Of a DNA stretch of 64,000 nt, positions 7,237 to 13,932 are shown piece after piece; the first letter of the stretch is position 1, and each line of letters begins with the position of its first letter. Source of the stretch: Bradyrhizobium sp. MOS002 (GTDB taxonomy: Bacteria; Pseudomonadota; Alphaproteobacteria; Rhizobiales; Xanthobacteraceae); contig NZ_PYFX01000006.1 of NCBI RefSeq assembly GCF_003020115.1, positions 1 through 64,000 on the forward strand, read 5' to 3'. The position numbers were made by a program, and so were the translations under genes. A model generated the notes under the pieces. The model was not told the DNA's origin and did no database searches. It saw only the letters and a list, made by a program, of their open reading frames with translations.

Positions 7237-8432
7237 GATGCTGCCACCAGAGTCGGCTTCGGTCGCTCGCCCGGTAAGGGCGGCTTGCCGGCCTCGATAT
7301 TGGGATTGCTGAATTCGTCGCCGCCCTTGTACGGGGCGAGGTTCTCTCGAGCCCGGGCTTCGTTCGGGTTCATGATGCGAGCGGCCACCGCCTTGGCGTA
7401 GGCCTCGAAGCGCGCCGCGATGTCGGCCCGAACCAAGCCGTTGGCGTCGAACTCGATGTAGTATGCCGCCTGATCTTCCTCGCTCAGCAGGCGCATCAGC
7501 GCGCCTTCCCAGAGCTTGGCCCGCGGCATCAGCGTGAATGTCAGGTAGGCCTGCGACGCGGTCTCCGCGTTGGCCCAGGTCGCCCGGGAGAAGTCGAACA
7601 GCAGGTTCGGCGGAACACCCAAGGTCCGGGCGATCTCGACCAACTGGAACGCCCGCATTTCCTGGAACTGGATGTCCACGGAGCTGAACGTCAGGGGCGT
7701 GAAGTCGCTGTCTTCCTCGAGCAGGACAACGCCGCCTGCGCTCTCACCGCTGAAATTGGAATTGACTGAGCGTTTCAACCGCTCATAGGCGATGTCGCTC
7801 AGCTTTTTCTTGTTCTTGTAGACGCCGCTTGGTCGCGCGCCGTTCGCCATCAGCTTGGCCGCGTGACGCTCCATCGCCATGGCGAGGCCGATAGCTTCGC
7901 GGCATTGCCGGATCGCTGACAGATTGCCGAGCGTGGGCACGTCTAGAATGTCGCGCCAGGAATACGTGACCGTCCCGCCACCCTTCAGGGCAACCTTGTA
8001 GATGGGCTCCTGGTTCTGATCGCAGTCCGGCGTGACCGAGTGGAAGTCGAGCTTGATGATCTCCATGATCTTGCCGGAGCCGGCCCGGTTGGCCAGCGCA
8101 TAGGCCCGGCCTTCCAGGACGCAGTCCTTCTCCATCTCCTGGACGAAGCTCGTCGAAGAGGTCCAACCGTTCGGCCGGTCGTGCAACAGGCGATAGAGCG
8201 GGTGATCTTCGGCCCGCGTCTTGTCCGCACGATTGTAGACGTGAGCGCCGAGCGTGGCCATCGTGCCAGTGCGGATGCCCACCCCGAGCTGCACCGGGGC
8301 GTGGCGCATGGCCTTCACCGGCGAAACGTAGATGTCGGCCGCGGTGCGCGCGCCGGTGTCGATCAGCGCAGACCACTGGTCTACGTCGAAGGATTTCGTC
8401 TCGCCTTGGAAAATTCGCTGAAACCAGCCCAC
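7233..8432 (-). CDS. Phage portal protein, HK97 family, 399 aa
   Basis: Forms the dodecameric DNA channel at one capsid vertex. Recognisable segments are the N-terminal MGWFQRIFQG, D-H-P-L-Y-R-L-L-H-D-R-P-N, the conserved stem region F-L-V-E-I-A-R-x-L-G-V-P-P-N-L-L (here QLVEIARTLGVPPNLLFDFSRATWANAE) and the clip-side D-I-A-A-R-F-E-A-Y-A-K-A. The start is GTG at 8432; no better ATG exists close by. The 80 bases upstream carry short direct repeats (AAATCTGGCT twice at about 8493-8514) and no gene. Confidence 0.92.
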   Translation of the reverse strand: MGWFQRIFQGETKSFDVDQWSALIDTGARTAADIYVSPVKAMRHAPVQLGVGIRTGTMATLGAHVYNRADKTRAEDHPLYRLLHDRPNGWTSSTSFVQEMEKDCVLEGRAYALANRAGSGKIMEIIKLDFHSVTPDCDQNQEPIYKVALKGGGTVTYSWRDILDVPTLGNLSAIRQCREAIGLAMAMERHAAKLMANGARPSGVYKNKKKLSDIAYERLKRSVNSNFSGESAGGVVLLEEDSDFTPLTFSSVDIQFQEMRAFQLVEIARTLGVPPNLLFDFSRATWANAETASQAYLTFTLMPRAKLWEGALMRLLSEEDQAAYYIEFDANGLVRADIAARFEAYAKAVAARIMNPNEARARENLAPYKGGDEFSNPNIEAGKPPLPGERPKPTLVAAS

Positions 8433-8512
8433 ACTTCAAATCCGGATTGACCCGGCTGCAACATGCGGAACTACACGAACTTTCGCACTTGCTGAAATCT
8501 GGCTAAATCTGG

Positions 8513-8719
8513 CTAGTTCTGGTTCTCGACGGGTTTCGTTCGAAGCCAGGAACGCAGTTCGCTCTTCATAGCGAAGTACCTGCCGCATGGCTTGAACACC
8601 GGCGCGTCTGGATCAGCGGCGAGTTGATATACCCAGTCGACACTGCACCCGATGTGCCTGGCAATGGCCTTGGCGCCCCACAGCTCATCATTGGTTCGCC
8701 CCGGGCTTCGATGCAGCAT
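8513..8719 (-). CDS. AlpA/excisionase-like DNA-binding protein, 68 aa
   Basis: A short helix-turn-helix protein. The core LWGAKAIARHIGCSVDWVYQLAADPDAPVFKPCGRYFAMKSEL has the MerR-like excisionase pattern: A-x-x-I-A-x-x-I-G-x-S, then a recognition helix and a G-R-Y/W wing. The longer open frame is discarded because the ATG at 8719 shares its A with the stop of the preceding gene (TGATG). In phages and satellites such proteins act as excisionases, AlpA-type activators of integrase, or terminase-associated DNA binders. Here it is placed immediately before the portal gene, so it may control the late operon instead. Function is inferred. Confidence 0.65.
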   Translation of the reverse strand: MLHRSPGRTNDELWGAKAIARHIGCSVDWVYQLAADPDAPVFKPCGRYFAMKSELRSWLRTKPVENQN

Positions 8720-9030
8720 CAGCGGGAAACCCGCTTGATCTTGTTGCTCCGCCGCGACTTGCGCGCGATCTTCTTTCCGGCCTTTCGAGCTGCTTTCGCT
8801 TCGGCCTCTTCCCGCTCGATTGCGGCAACATCGAACCGCGACGTTTCGGGCCAAGTTGTTTTTGGGCTGAGTGAGAGCCACAGCGGGGTGAGTTGCTCGT
8901 ATGGATGCGAGCGCTCGCGGATGATGCCATTGCCGTCGATGAACACGCATATCGCCATACCTCGATCAGTGTTCACGACAAGCATGGGCGCAGATCCGCC
9001 GGCTCGTACCATCTGGCCAATCAAGCTCAT
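8719..9030 (-). CDS. YodC/DUF2158-like small protein with basic tail, 103 aa
   Basis: Residues 3-50 (IGQMVRAGGSAPMLVVN, then A-I-C-V-F-I-D-G and P-Y-E-Q-L) follow the small beta-barrel pattern of the YodC/DUF2158 family, whose function is unknown. The C-terminal 35 residues are strongly basic (AARKAGKKIARKSRRSNKIKR), suggesting nucleic-acid contact. It starts with ATGA overlapping the stop of the large repeat protein, and its own stop overlaps the start of the excisionase-like gene, so it belongs to a tightly coupled chain. Confidence 0.6.
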   Translation of the reverse strand: MSLIGQMVRAGGSAPMLVVNTDRGMAICVFIDGNGIIRERSHPYEQLTPLWLSLSPKTTWPETSRFDVAAIEREEAEAKAARKAGKKIARKSRRSNKIKRVSR

Positions 9031-10082
9031 ATTGCGCCCTCCGCGGTCCAGTCATTTGTCGAAAGAAGATCGAGCATGTTGACCTCGTTGTCTTCGAACA
9101 TTGGTGCATCCAAAGACACGGTCCCGTATCGAAAGCGTCGATTGTGCGAATGAAGGAAACGCGAGGCTTCCTGCTTCACATCCGTCAGATCGATGTCGTC
9201 GGCGAGCACTGCCATCACCATGTCGCTGAGAACGTCCTCACGATCGGCGCGATCTAGCTTGGGCACCACGGCATTGATCTGGCGATAGACATCGTTTTGA
9301 AGCAGGGCCATCCTGAGATGGTTTTTGCTGCTCGCGCTTCGCCCTTGATGGACAGCTTGACGGTATCGGACACCAAAACCTTGATCAGCCCTACTCCGAG
9401 TTTCCAGCATCTTGCGCTGAGGCAAATCGCGGCGACGCTGCCTGTTGCTCAGCGGTGAACCTGAGCGGACCAACTCGATCGCCTCATCATAGGCGCTGTC
9501 ACTGTAGATGGTCGGTCGATAGGTTGCGCTACGTTCATCAATTGCCGCATCAAGTTTGGCTCTGCGATCTGCCGCCTTGCGAACCCACCAAATCAGTTGC
9601 GAATACGTCGGAAACGACGGGCTTGACGCGCAAGCTTCCTCGCAAGACAGACCGCCGACAATGAGGCTCAGGAGCTTGGGGAAGTAGGCCTCGATATCTA
9701 TCCAACGCGCTGCCCGATACTCCTGCATTTTTTGCGGGTTTCGGTAGACGTAGCCGTAAAAGGTCGGCTCCGTTGGAAACCGGGCGTCCGATCTAAGGAC
9801 TTCGGTCAGAGATCTCCCTTTGCGCAGCTCTGAGATTATCTCGTTGAAGTGGTTCGCGGCGGTTCCTCTTCGCTGCTTGTGCTTAGCCGGAAACATCGCA
9901 AAGCCGGCCTCCTTCGCAATGTTGTAGCGGATCCGATTTTCTTCCGTCGCTGCGATGTAGCTCTTGAAAGCACCGAGCTTCGGGAATGAGGCATTTGATT
10001 TGAGGGCCAGAGTCAGGGGCTTGCCGCTCGCGATGACCGTCAGCACCTCTTCGAAGTGATCCCTGCATCTGTTCTTGCGCAT
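9027..10082 (-). CDS. Phage protein with four tandem HTH-like repeats and a sigma-factor-like C-terminus, 351 aa
   Basis: The ATG at 10082 overlaps the previous stop (TGATG), so the long upstream extension is rejected. Four modules of about 47 residues can be aligned by eye (9-58, 79-125, 132-177, 197-243). The first three share: helix, G-x-S/P-L, a short helix, S-x-x-F-P, an aromatic strand, then a basic R/K-x-x-Y-x-x-A helix, as in small-terminase and transposase-type helix-turn-helix domains; the fourth is more diverged. Residues 262-343 look different: a helical part with DREDVLSDMVMAVL, then FLHSHNRRFRYGTVSLDAP and DLLS. SLDAP followed by DLLS is the junction seen after region 2/3 of sigma-70 factors. 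No region 4 follows. Role unknown; a late-gene regulator or DNA-binding packaging factor is inferred. Confidence 0.6.
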   Translation of the reverse strand: MRKNRCRDHFEEVLTVIASGKPLTLALKSNASFPKLGAFKSYIAATEENRIRYNIAKEAGFAMFPAKHKQRRGTAANHFNEIISELRKGRSLTEVLRSDARFPTEPTFYGYVYRNPQKMQEYRAARWIDIEAYFPKLLSLIVGGLSCEEACASSPSFPTYSQLIWWVRKAADRRAKLDAAIDERSATYRPTIYSDSAYDEAIELVRSGSPLSNRQRRRDLPQRKMLETRSRADQGFGVRYRQAVHQGRSASSKNHLRMALLQNDVYRQINAVVPKLDRADREDVLSDMVMAVLADDIDLTDVKQEASRFLHSHNRRFRYGTVSLDAPMFEDNEVNMLDLLSTNDWTAEGAI

Positions 10083-10402
10083 CAGCTTGCGTTCTCCGCC
10101 TGCCATGCCTGACGTGTACGCTTGTCCGGCCTCGAGCGCCGGCCTGCCTTGCTGCGAGCCAGGTGCCGTTGCCGCTGAGCGTCGCGCAGCTGGTTGTTGA
10201 TATCGAAGATCGCCGCGGTCGCGTCCTTGATCCAGGTTCGATTGACGTGGACGCGCCGCACGACATCTCCGCGAACGTAAACGGTTTCGAAGCAATCTCG
10301 TTTTGCCCGTGACGGAGACCACGGGAACGAGCGGGTCCAGCCGCCGGCAACGGTGGTGTAGGCGGAAAGCAAAAATTCCGGGGACGGTGCTGTTTCTGTC
10401 AT
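10082..10402 (-). CDS. Hypothetical phage protein, 106 aa
   Basis: Not recognised. The ATG at 10402 overlaps the preceding stop as TGATG, fixing the start. The first 45 residues are mixed with several aromatic residues (WTRSFPWSPSRAKRD, ETVYV), the middle has a beta strand V-Y-V-R-G-D-V-V-R-R-V-H-V, and the last 40 residues are very basic and Gln-rich (RDAQRQRHLARSKAGRRSR). The basic tail suggests binding to DNA or RNA. It is the second gene of a run of five coupled small genes leading to the portal. Confidence 0.5.
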   Translation of the reverse strand: MTETAPSPEFLLSAYTTVAGGWTRSFPWSPSRAKRDCFETVYVRGDVVRRVHVNRTWIKDATAAIFDINNQLRDAQRQRHLARSKAGRRSRPDKRTRQAWQAENAS

Positions 10403-10725
10403 CACTGCACCGTCGCGATCAGCCGCTCTAGTTCGGCTCGTTTGATTTCAACTTCGTGATGGAAGATCGCTTCCGCGCCGTCTTTAACGCCATCATCGGC
10501 AGCGATGATTCCCAGCAACTTCGGGCGCATCGCCTTCAACAGTTTCGGGTCTGTCCTCGCCAACTCTTCCATGAGGTAGACGCCCTCGGCGAGGCCATCC
10601 AAGCCCGACGCCGTGCAGATGTCCGCAATGCGGTCAGCCAGTATGGCGAGAAGAGTTGATGCGCGCCGCCGATCCGGCTTTTGATCGTCACCGGTCGCGG
10701 TTTCGTTGATGATGCCGTGCTTCAT
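10402..10725 (-). CDS. Hypothetical phage protein, 107 aa
   Basis: Not recognised. The open frame extends upstream into the preceding gene; the ATG at 10725 (MKHGIINETATGDD) lies 34 bases after that gene's stop and has a GGGG ribosome site, so it is the likely start. The protein is helical: a linker to residue 25, then LLAILADRIADICTASGLDGLAEGVYLMEELA, a P-K-L-L-K-A-M-R-P-K-L-L-G segment, and a charged C-terminal helix (EVEIKRAELERLI). No membrane segment is present. It is the first member of the coupled chain that ends before the portal. Confidence 0.5.
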   Translation of the reverse strand: MKHGIINETATGDDQKPDRRRASTLLAILADRIADICTASGLDGLAEGVYLMEELARTDPKLLKAMRPKLLGIIAADDGVKDGAEAIFHHEVEIKRAELERLIATVQ

Positions 10726-10759
10726 TCTGGATTGCCCCTTTGGTTCGGAGGTTTGATCG

Positions 10760-11515
10760 TTACGCAAGAACACGCTGAAGTTTTTGAAGCCGCAGAGCGG
10801 CAATCGCAGCGGCATCGAGCCGACCGCGTTCCTCGAGATCAGTCGCTCGCTGAAGCTCTTTGGGACTAAGCAGGCCAAGGATCTCCCAGCCGTCGCTTCC
10901 TAGCTTCCTGGCGATCTGGTTCTGGAGAACCTCCACGCCCTTCCTCCCTTCCCTGAAAGCCCTCTGTCTCTCGGCCGGCGATGGTTTCGGTTTGGAAGAA
11001 GATGCTGATGACGCTTCAAGTGAAGGTTCTAGAGAAGGTTCAAGTGAAGGTTCATGCCGCACCGGTGCGGCATGGTCGCCGCTCTGTTGCGGCATGGTGA
11101 CCGGGCTGGTTGCGGCATGGTCCCGGGCGCCCTGCGGCATGGTCCCGGCGTCACTTCGTGGCGTTTCGTGAGGCTCCGGCCCAGTGGGGAACCCAGTGGG
11201 TCCGCTGCCTGACTGTGCCGCAGATTGCGGCTTGGTCTTTTTTGCAACACCGATCGGCAAAAAGTAAGTGCGGCTGGACCAGCGGCCCGGCCCCATCGGC
11301 CTCGCGACCTTCCGGATCAGCCCCAGCTTCTCGAGCTTCCTGAGGTAGCGCTGGACGGAGTCGAGCGACTGCTCGGTGTCCCGGGCCAAGGTCTCCTGAG
11401 ACGGCCAACAGCAGCCGGTGTCGTCGGCGTAGTTCGCCAGCGTCAACAGCATCAGCTTCGCCCCCGGCGAGCCAGTGGTTTGCTCTACGGCCCAGGCGGT
11501 AGCTTGCCAGCTCAT
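10760..11515 (-). CDS. Winged-helix (HTH_36-type) replication-like phage protein, 251 aa
   Basis: Residues 1-90 form a winged helix of the kind found in phage replication initiators and primase accessory proteins: A-W-A-V-E-Q, K-L-M-L-L-T-L-A-N-Y-A, C-W-P-S-Q-E-T-L-A-R-D, S-V-Q-R-Y-L-R-K-L-E-K-L-G-L-I and an R-x-Y wing. Residues 95-175 are a low-complexity linker with repeated T/M-P-Q...D-H-A-A units and SLEP repeats; the DNA shows repeated TGCGGCATGGT and AAGGTTC words. The C-terminal part (185-251) is charged and helical. It is the first visible gene of the element next to the tRNA. No ATPase or primase motif is present, so it is not a complete replicase. Confidence 0.7.
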   Translation of the reverse strand: MSWQATAWAVEQTTGSPGAKLMLLTLANYADDTGCCWPSQETLARDTEQSLDSVQRYLRKLEKLGLIRKVARPMGPGRWSSRTYFLPIGVAKKTKPQSAAQSGSGPTGFPTGPEPHETPRSDAGTMPQGARDHAATSPVTMPQQSGDHAAPVRHEPSLEPSLEPSLEASSASSSKPKPSPAERQRAFREGRKGVEVLQNQIARKLGSDGWEILGLLSPKELQRATDLEERGRLDAAAIAALRLQKLQRVLA

Positions 11516-11639
11516 GCAGCGACATCCCTGGAAGGGAACGCCTGCAGAACGTCGTTCGGGACTATTTCGGGAGTTTTTGCGCCCAACCGTGCAAACTGGC
11601 GCCGATATGTTCTCATTTCGCCGCCGGCAGCAGCCAGCA
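11516..11639. other. Non-coding junction between phage element and tRNA-Pro
   Basis: About 120 bases with no convincing gene on either strand. It lies between the first phage-type gene and the tRNA terminator. If the element integrated at the tRNA 3' end this stretch should contain the element's end, but the second attachment copy is outside the window, so I cannot mark an att site. Confidence 0.4.
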
Positions 11640-11672
11640 TCGAAAGAAAATACCCTTTCAGGTCAAAGGGTT
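11640..11672 (-). terminator. Rho-independent terminator of tRNA-Pro
   Basis: On the minus strand ACCCTTT (stem CCCTTT, 11665-11670) pairs with AAAGGG (11653-11658) across a six-base loop, followed by TATTTTCTTT. It starts a few bases after the encoded CCA end of the tRNA. Confidence 0.75.
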
Positions 11673-11675
11673 TAA

Positions 11676-11753
11676 TGGTCGGAGCGAGAGGATTTGAACC
11701 TCCGACCCCTAGTCTCCCAGACTAGTGCGCTAACCGGGCTGCGCCACGCTCCG
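11676..11753 (-). tRNA. tRNA-Pro(GGG), CCA encoded
   Basis: The minus strand folds as a complete tRNA. The acceptor stem CGGAGCG (11753-11747) pairs with CGCTCCG (11686-11680) and is followed by A-CCA. The anticodon stem CTAGT/ACTAG encloses the loop CTGGGAG, giving anticodon GGG for proline codons CCC. The T arm is CGGAGGTTCAAATCCTCTC-like with the normal GGTTCAAATCC core. The 3' end faces the phage element, as expected for a tRNA used as an integration target. Confidence 0.95.
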
Positions 11754-11870
11754 AACGTCGTTCCATTAGCTAGGATCGCCGGTTTGCGCAAGGCGAGGTC
11801 ACACCATTTTGGATATTGGTGCCTCTGCCGAAAGGCACCGGAACTGCCCCAAAGCTGAGTAAGTCCGGCG

Positions 11871-12449
11871 TCAGGCGTCCTTTAGCGCCTGATCCAGCAT
11901 CTCGCGGCAGGCGATGAGCTCGGCGAGCACCCGTCCGAGGCGCTCGCGGTCGATAGCGCTGGGGCCGGCGGGCGCGGCGGGGGTGCCGCCCTTGCGGAAG
12001 GTGGTGAGGATTTCCTCGTCGTCGGTCTCGGAGAAGCGGAAGTCGATGCCCTCCTCCTCCTCGCCCTGGTAGTCGTCATCGTCGCTGTCGCGGGCGCCGC
12101 GGACGCCTGTCTCCTCCTCGGGCTCCATCAGGCTGGCGCCGACGGCGTCCTCGATGGCGCCGAACGAGACCGCGGCCGCGCTGTCGGCGAGGCCCTGCAC
12201 CGACTTGACGCCGTGCTCCTTAAGGATCCGCTGCACCCCGCGGATGGTGTAGCCCTCCCCGTAGAGCAGACGGCGGATGCCCTTGAGCAGGTCGACGTCG
12301 TCGGGGCGGTAATAGCGGCGGCCGCCGCTGCGCTTCATCGGCTTGATCTGGGAGAAACGCGTCTCCCAGAACCGCAGCACGTGCTGCGGAATGTCGAGTT
12401 CCTGCGCTACTTCGCTGATGGTTCGGAACGCATCCGGCGCCTTGTCCAA
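11871..12449 (-). CDS. MerR-family transcriptional regulator, 192 aa
   Basis: Helix-turn-helix regulator found next to ihfA across alphaproteobacteria. Residues 8-75 carry the MerR fold: TISEVAQELDIPQHVLRFWE, then R-R-Y-Y-R-P-D-D-V-D-L-L and a second half G-Y-T-I-R-G-V-Q-R-I-L. Unlike metal sensors, it has no cysteine-based effector site; residues 105-140 are an acidic low-complexity stretch (DSDDDDYQGEEEEG) and the end is a helix. The only start near the HTH is a TTG at 12449, with AAGGAT about 7 bases upstream. It lies 27 bases after ihfA, so the two are probably cotranscribed with fabH and plsX further upstream. Confidence 0.85.
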   Translation of the reverse strand: MDKAPDAFRTISEVAQELDIPQHVLRFWETRFSQIKPMKRSGGRRYYRPDDVDLLKGIRRLLYGEGYTIRGVQRILKEHGVKSVQGLADSAAAVSFGAIEDAVGASLMEPEEETGVRGARDSDDDDYQGEEEEGIDFRFSETDDEEILTTFRKGGTPAAPAGPSAIDRERLGRVLAELIACREMLDQALKDA

Positions 12450-12476
12450 ATGCCAAATCCTTATCCGGAGGGCGGA

Positions 12477-12818
12477 TTACGCCTCGGGTTGCGCCTTGCT
12501 GGCGTCGCCATTGGTGCGGTGCTGGGCGTTGATCCGCTGCTTCAGGATCGCCGACGGCTTGAACACCATGACCCGGCGCGGCGAGATCGGCACCTCGGTG
12601 CCGGTCTTCGGGTTGCGACCGATGCGCTGACCCTTCTTGCGGACCATGAAGGAGCCGAACGAGGACAGCTTCACCGTCTCGCCTTTCTCAAGGCAATCGG
12701 TGATCTCCTTCAGCACGAGTTCCACGAAGGCGGACGATTCCGTGCGCGACAGCCCCACCTTCTGGTAGACGGCCTCGCACAGATCGACACGCGTTACGGT
12801 TTTACTTTGATCGGTCAT
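12477..12818 (-). CDS. ihfA: Integration host factor alpha subunit, 113 aa
   Basis: DNA-bending nucleoid protein that pairs with IhfB. The sequence has the HU/IHF fold: TRVDLCEAVYQKVGLSR at the start, V-K-L-S-S-F-G-S-F in the core, and the beta-arm G-R-N-P-K-T-G-T-E-V-P-I-S-P-R-R-V with the Pro that intercalates in the bend, then V-M-V-F-K-P-S. Residues 98-113 are a longer polar tail than in E. coli. The start is the ATG at 12818 (MTDQSKTV), preceded by GGGCAGGG; a longer frame is not needed. It lies between fabH and the MerR gene, an order conserved in rhizobia. IHF is also a host factor for phage integration. Confidence 0.95.
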   Translation of the reverse strand: MTDQSKTVTRVDLCEAVYQKVGLSRTESSAFVELVLKEITDCLEKGETVKLSSFGSFMVRKKGQRIGRNPKTGTEVPISPRRVMVFKPSAILKQRINAQHRTNGDASKAQPEA

Positions 12819-12951
12819 CGCCCTGCCCCACATCACGGCGAACAATTGTTGTCTGAAATTATGAGCTTACGATACGGCGGTCAACAGCGCTCATCAATGC
12901 AGGCGCATCGATAATCCGATCTGATTCGGGCAAAATTTTATCGACTGTGGC

Positions 12952-13932
12952 TTACCAGCGCACCATTGCGGAGCCCCAGGTGAAGCCGCCGCCCATGGCT
13001 TCGAGCAAAACCAGGTCGCCGCGCTTGATGCGGCCGTCCTTGCGCGCCACCGACAGCGCCAGCGGGATCGAGGCCGCCGACGTATTGCCGTGACGGTCCA
13101 CCGTCAGCACCACCTTCTCCGGCGCGATATGGAGCTTGTGCGCGGACGCGTCGATGATTCGCTTGTTGGCTTGGTGCGGCACGAACCAGTCGATGCTGTC
13201 GGCATTGAGCCCGGTCGCCTCGAAGGCGTCGACGATCACGTCGGTGATCATGCCGACCGCGTGCTTGAATACCTCGCGGCCCTCCATGCGCAAATGGCCG
13301 ACGGTCTGGGTCGAGGACGGGCCGCCGTCGACGAACAGCTTCGCCTTGTGACGGCCGTCGGAGCGCAAATGCGTGGTCACGATCCCGCGGTCGGTTGCGG
13401 CATTGCCGGGCTGCTCCTGCGCCTCCAGCACCACCGCGCCGGCGCCGTCGCCGAACAGCACGCAGGTGCCGCGATCGGTCCAGTCGAGGATGCGCGAGAA
13501 GGTTTCCGCGCCGATCACCAGCGCGCGCTTGAAGGCGCCCGTGCGCAGGAAATTGTCGGCGGTGGCGAGCGCGAACACGAAGCCCGAGCACACCGCCTGA
13601 AGGTCGAAGGCCGCGCCATGGTTGATGCCGAGCCCGTGCTGCACGGCGACAGCCGTCGCCGGGAAGGTGTTGTCGGGCGTCGAGGTCGCAAGCACGATCA
13701 GGTCGATCGACTGCGCAGCCACGCCGGCATCGGCGAGCGCAGCCTGCGCCGCCTTGAGCGCTAAGTGCGAGGTGAACTCGCCCTCGGCCGCGATATGCCG
13801 CTCGCGAATGCCGGTGCGCTGCACGATCCACTCGTCGGACGTGTCAATGCGCGCCGCCAATTGGGCGTTGGTCACGACCTGCTCCGGCAAATAAGAGCCG
13901 CAGCCCAGCACGACCGAACGAATTTGAGTCAC
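12952..13932 (-). CDS. fabH: Beta-ketoacyl-ACP synthase III, 326 aa
   Basis: Starts fatty acid chains by condensing acetyl-CoA with malonyl-ACP. The catalytic triad is visible as C115 (AVCSGF), H253 (VPHQAN) and N283 (GNTSAAS). The C-terminal G-G-G-F-T-W-G-S-A is standard. Length matches the family. It starts with GTG at 13932, which overlaps the plsX stop as GTGA, so PlsX and FabH are translated in series; this couples phospholipid acyl-donor supply to fatty acid initiation. The 133 bases downstream before ihfA hold no gene. Confidence 0.97.
   Translation of the reverse strand: MTQIRSVVLGCGSYLPEQVVTNAQLAARIDTSDEWIVQRTGIRERHIAAEGEFTSHLALKAAQAALADAGVAAQSIDLIVLATSTPDNTFPATAVAVQHGLGINHGAAFDLQAVCSGFVFALATADNFLRTGAFKRALVIGAETFSRILDWTDRGTCVLFGDGAGAVVLEAQEQPGNAATDRGIVTTHLRSDGRHKAKLFVDGGPSSTQTVGHLRMEGREVFKHAVGMITDVIVDAFEATGLNADSIDWFVPHQANKRIIDASAHKLHIAPEKVVLTVDRHGNTSAASIPLALSVARKDGRIKRGDLVLLEAMGGGFTWGSAMVRW

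Noticed and set aside
11225..11725. A 166-codon plus-strand frame reaching into the tRNA
   Set aside because: Antisense to the winged-helix gene and ends inside the tRNA; not a gene.
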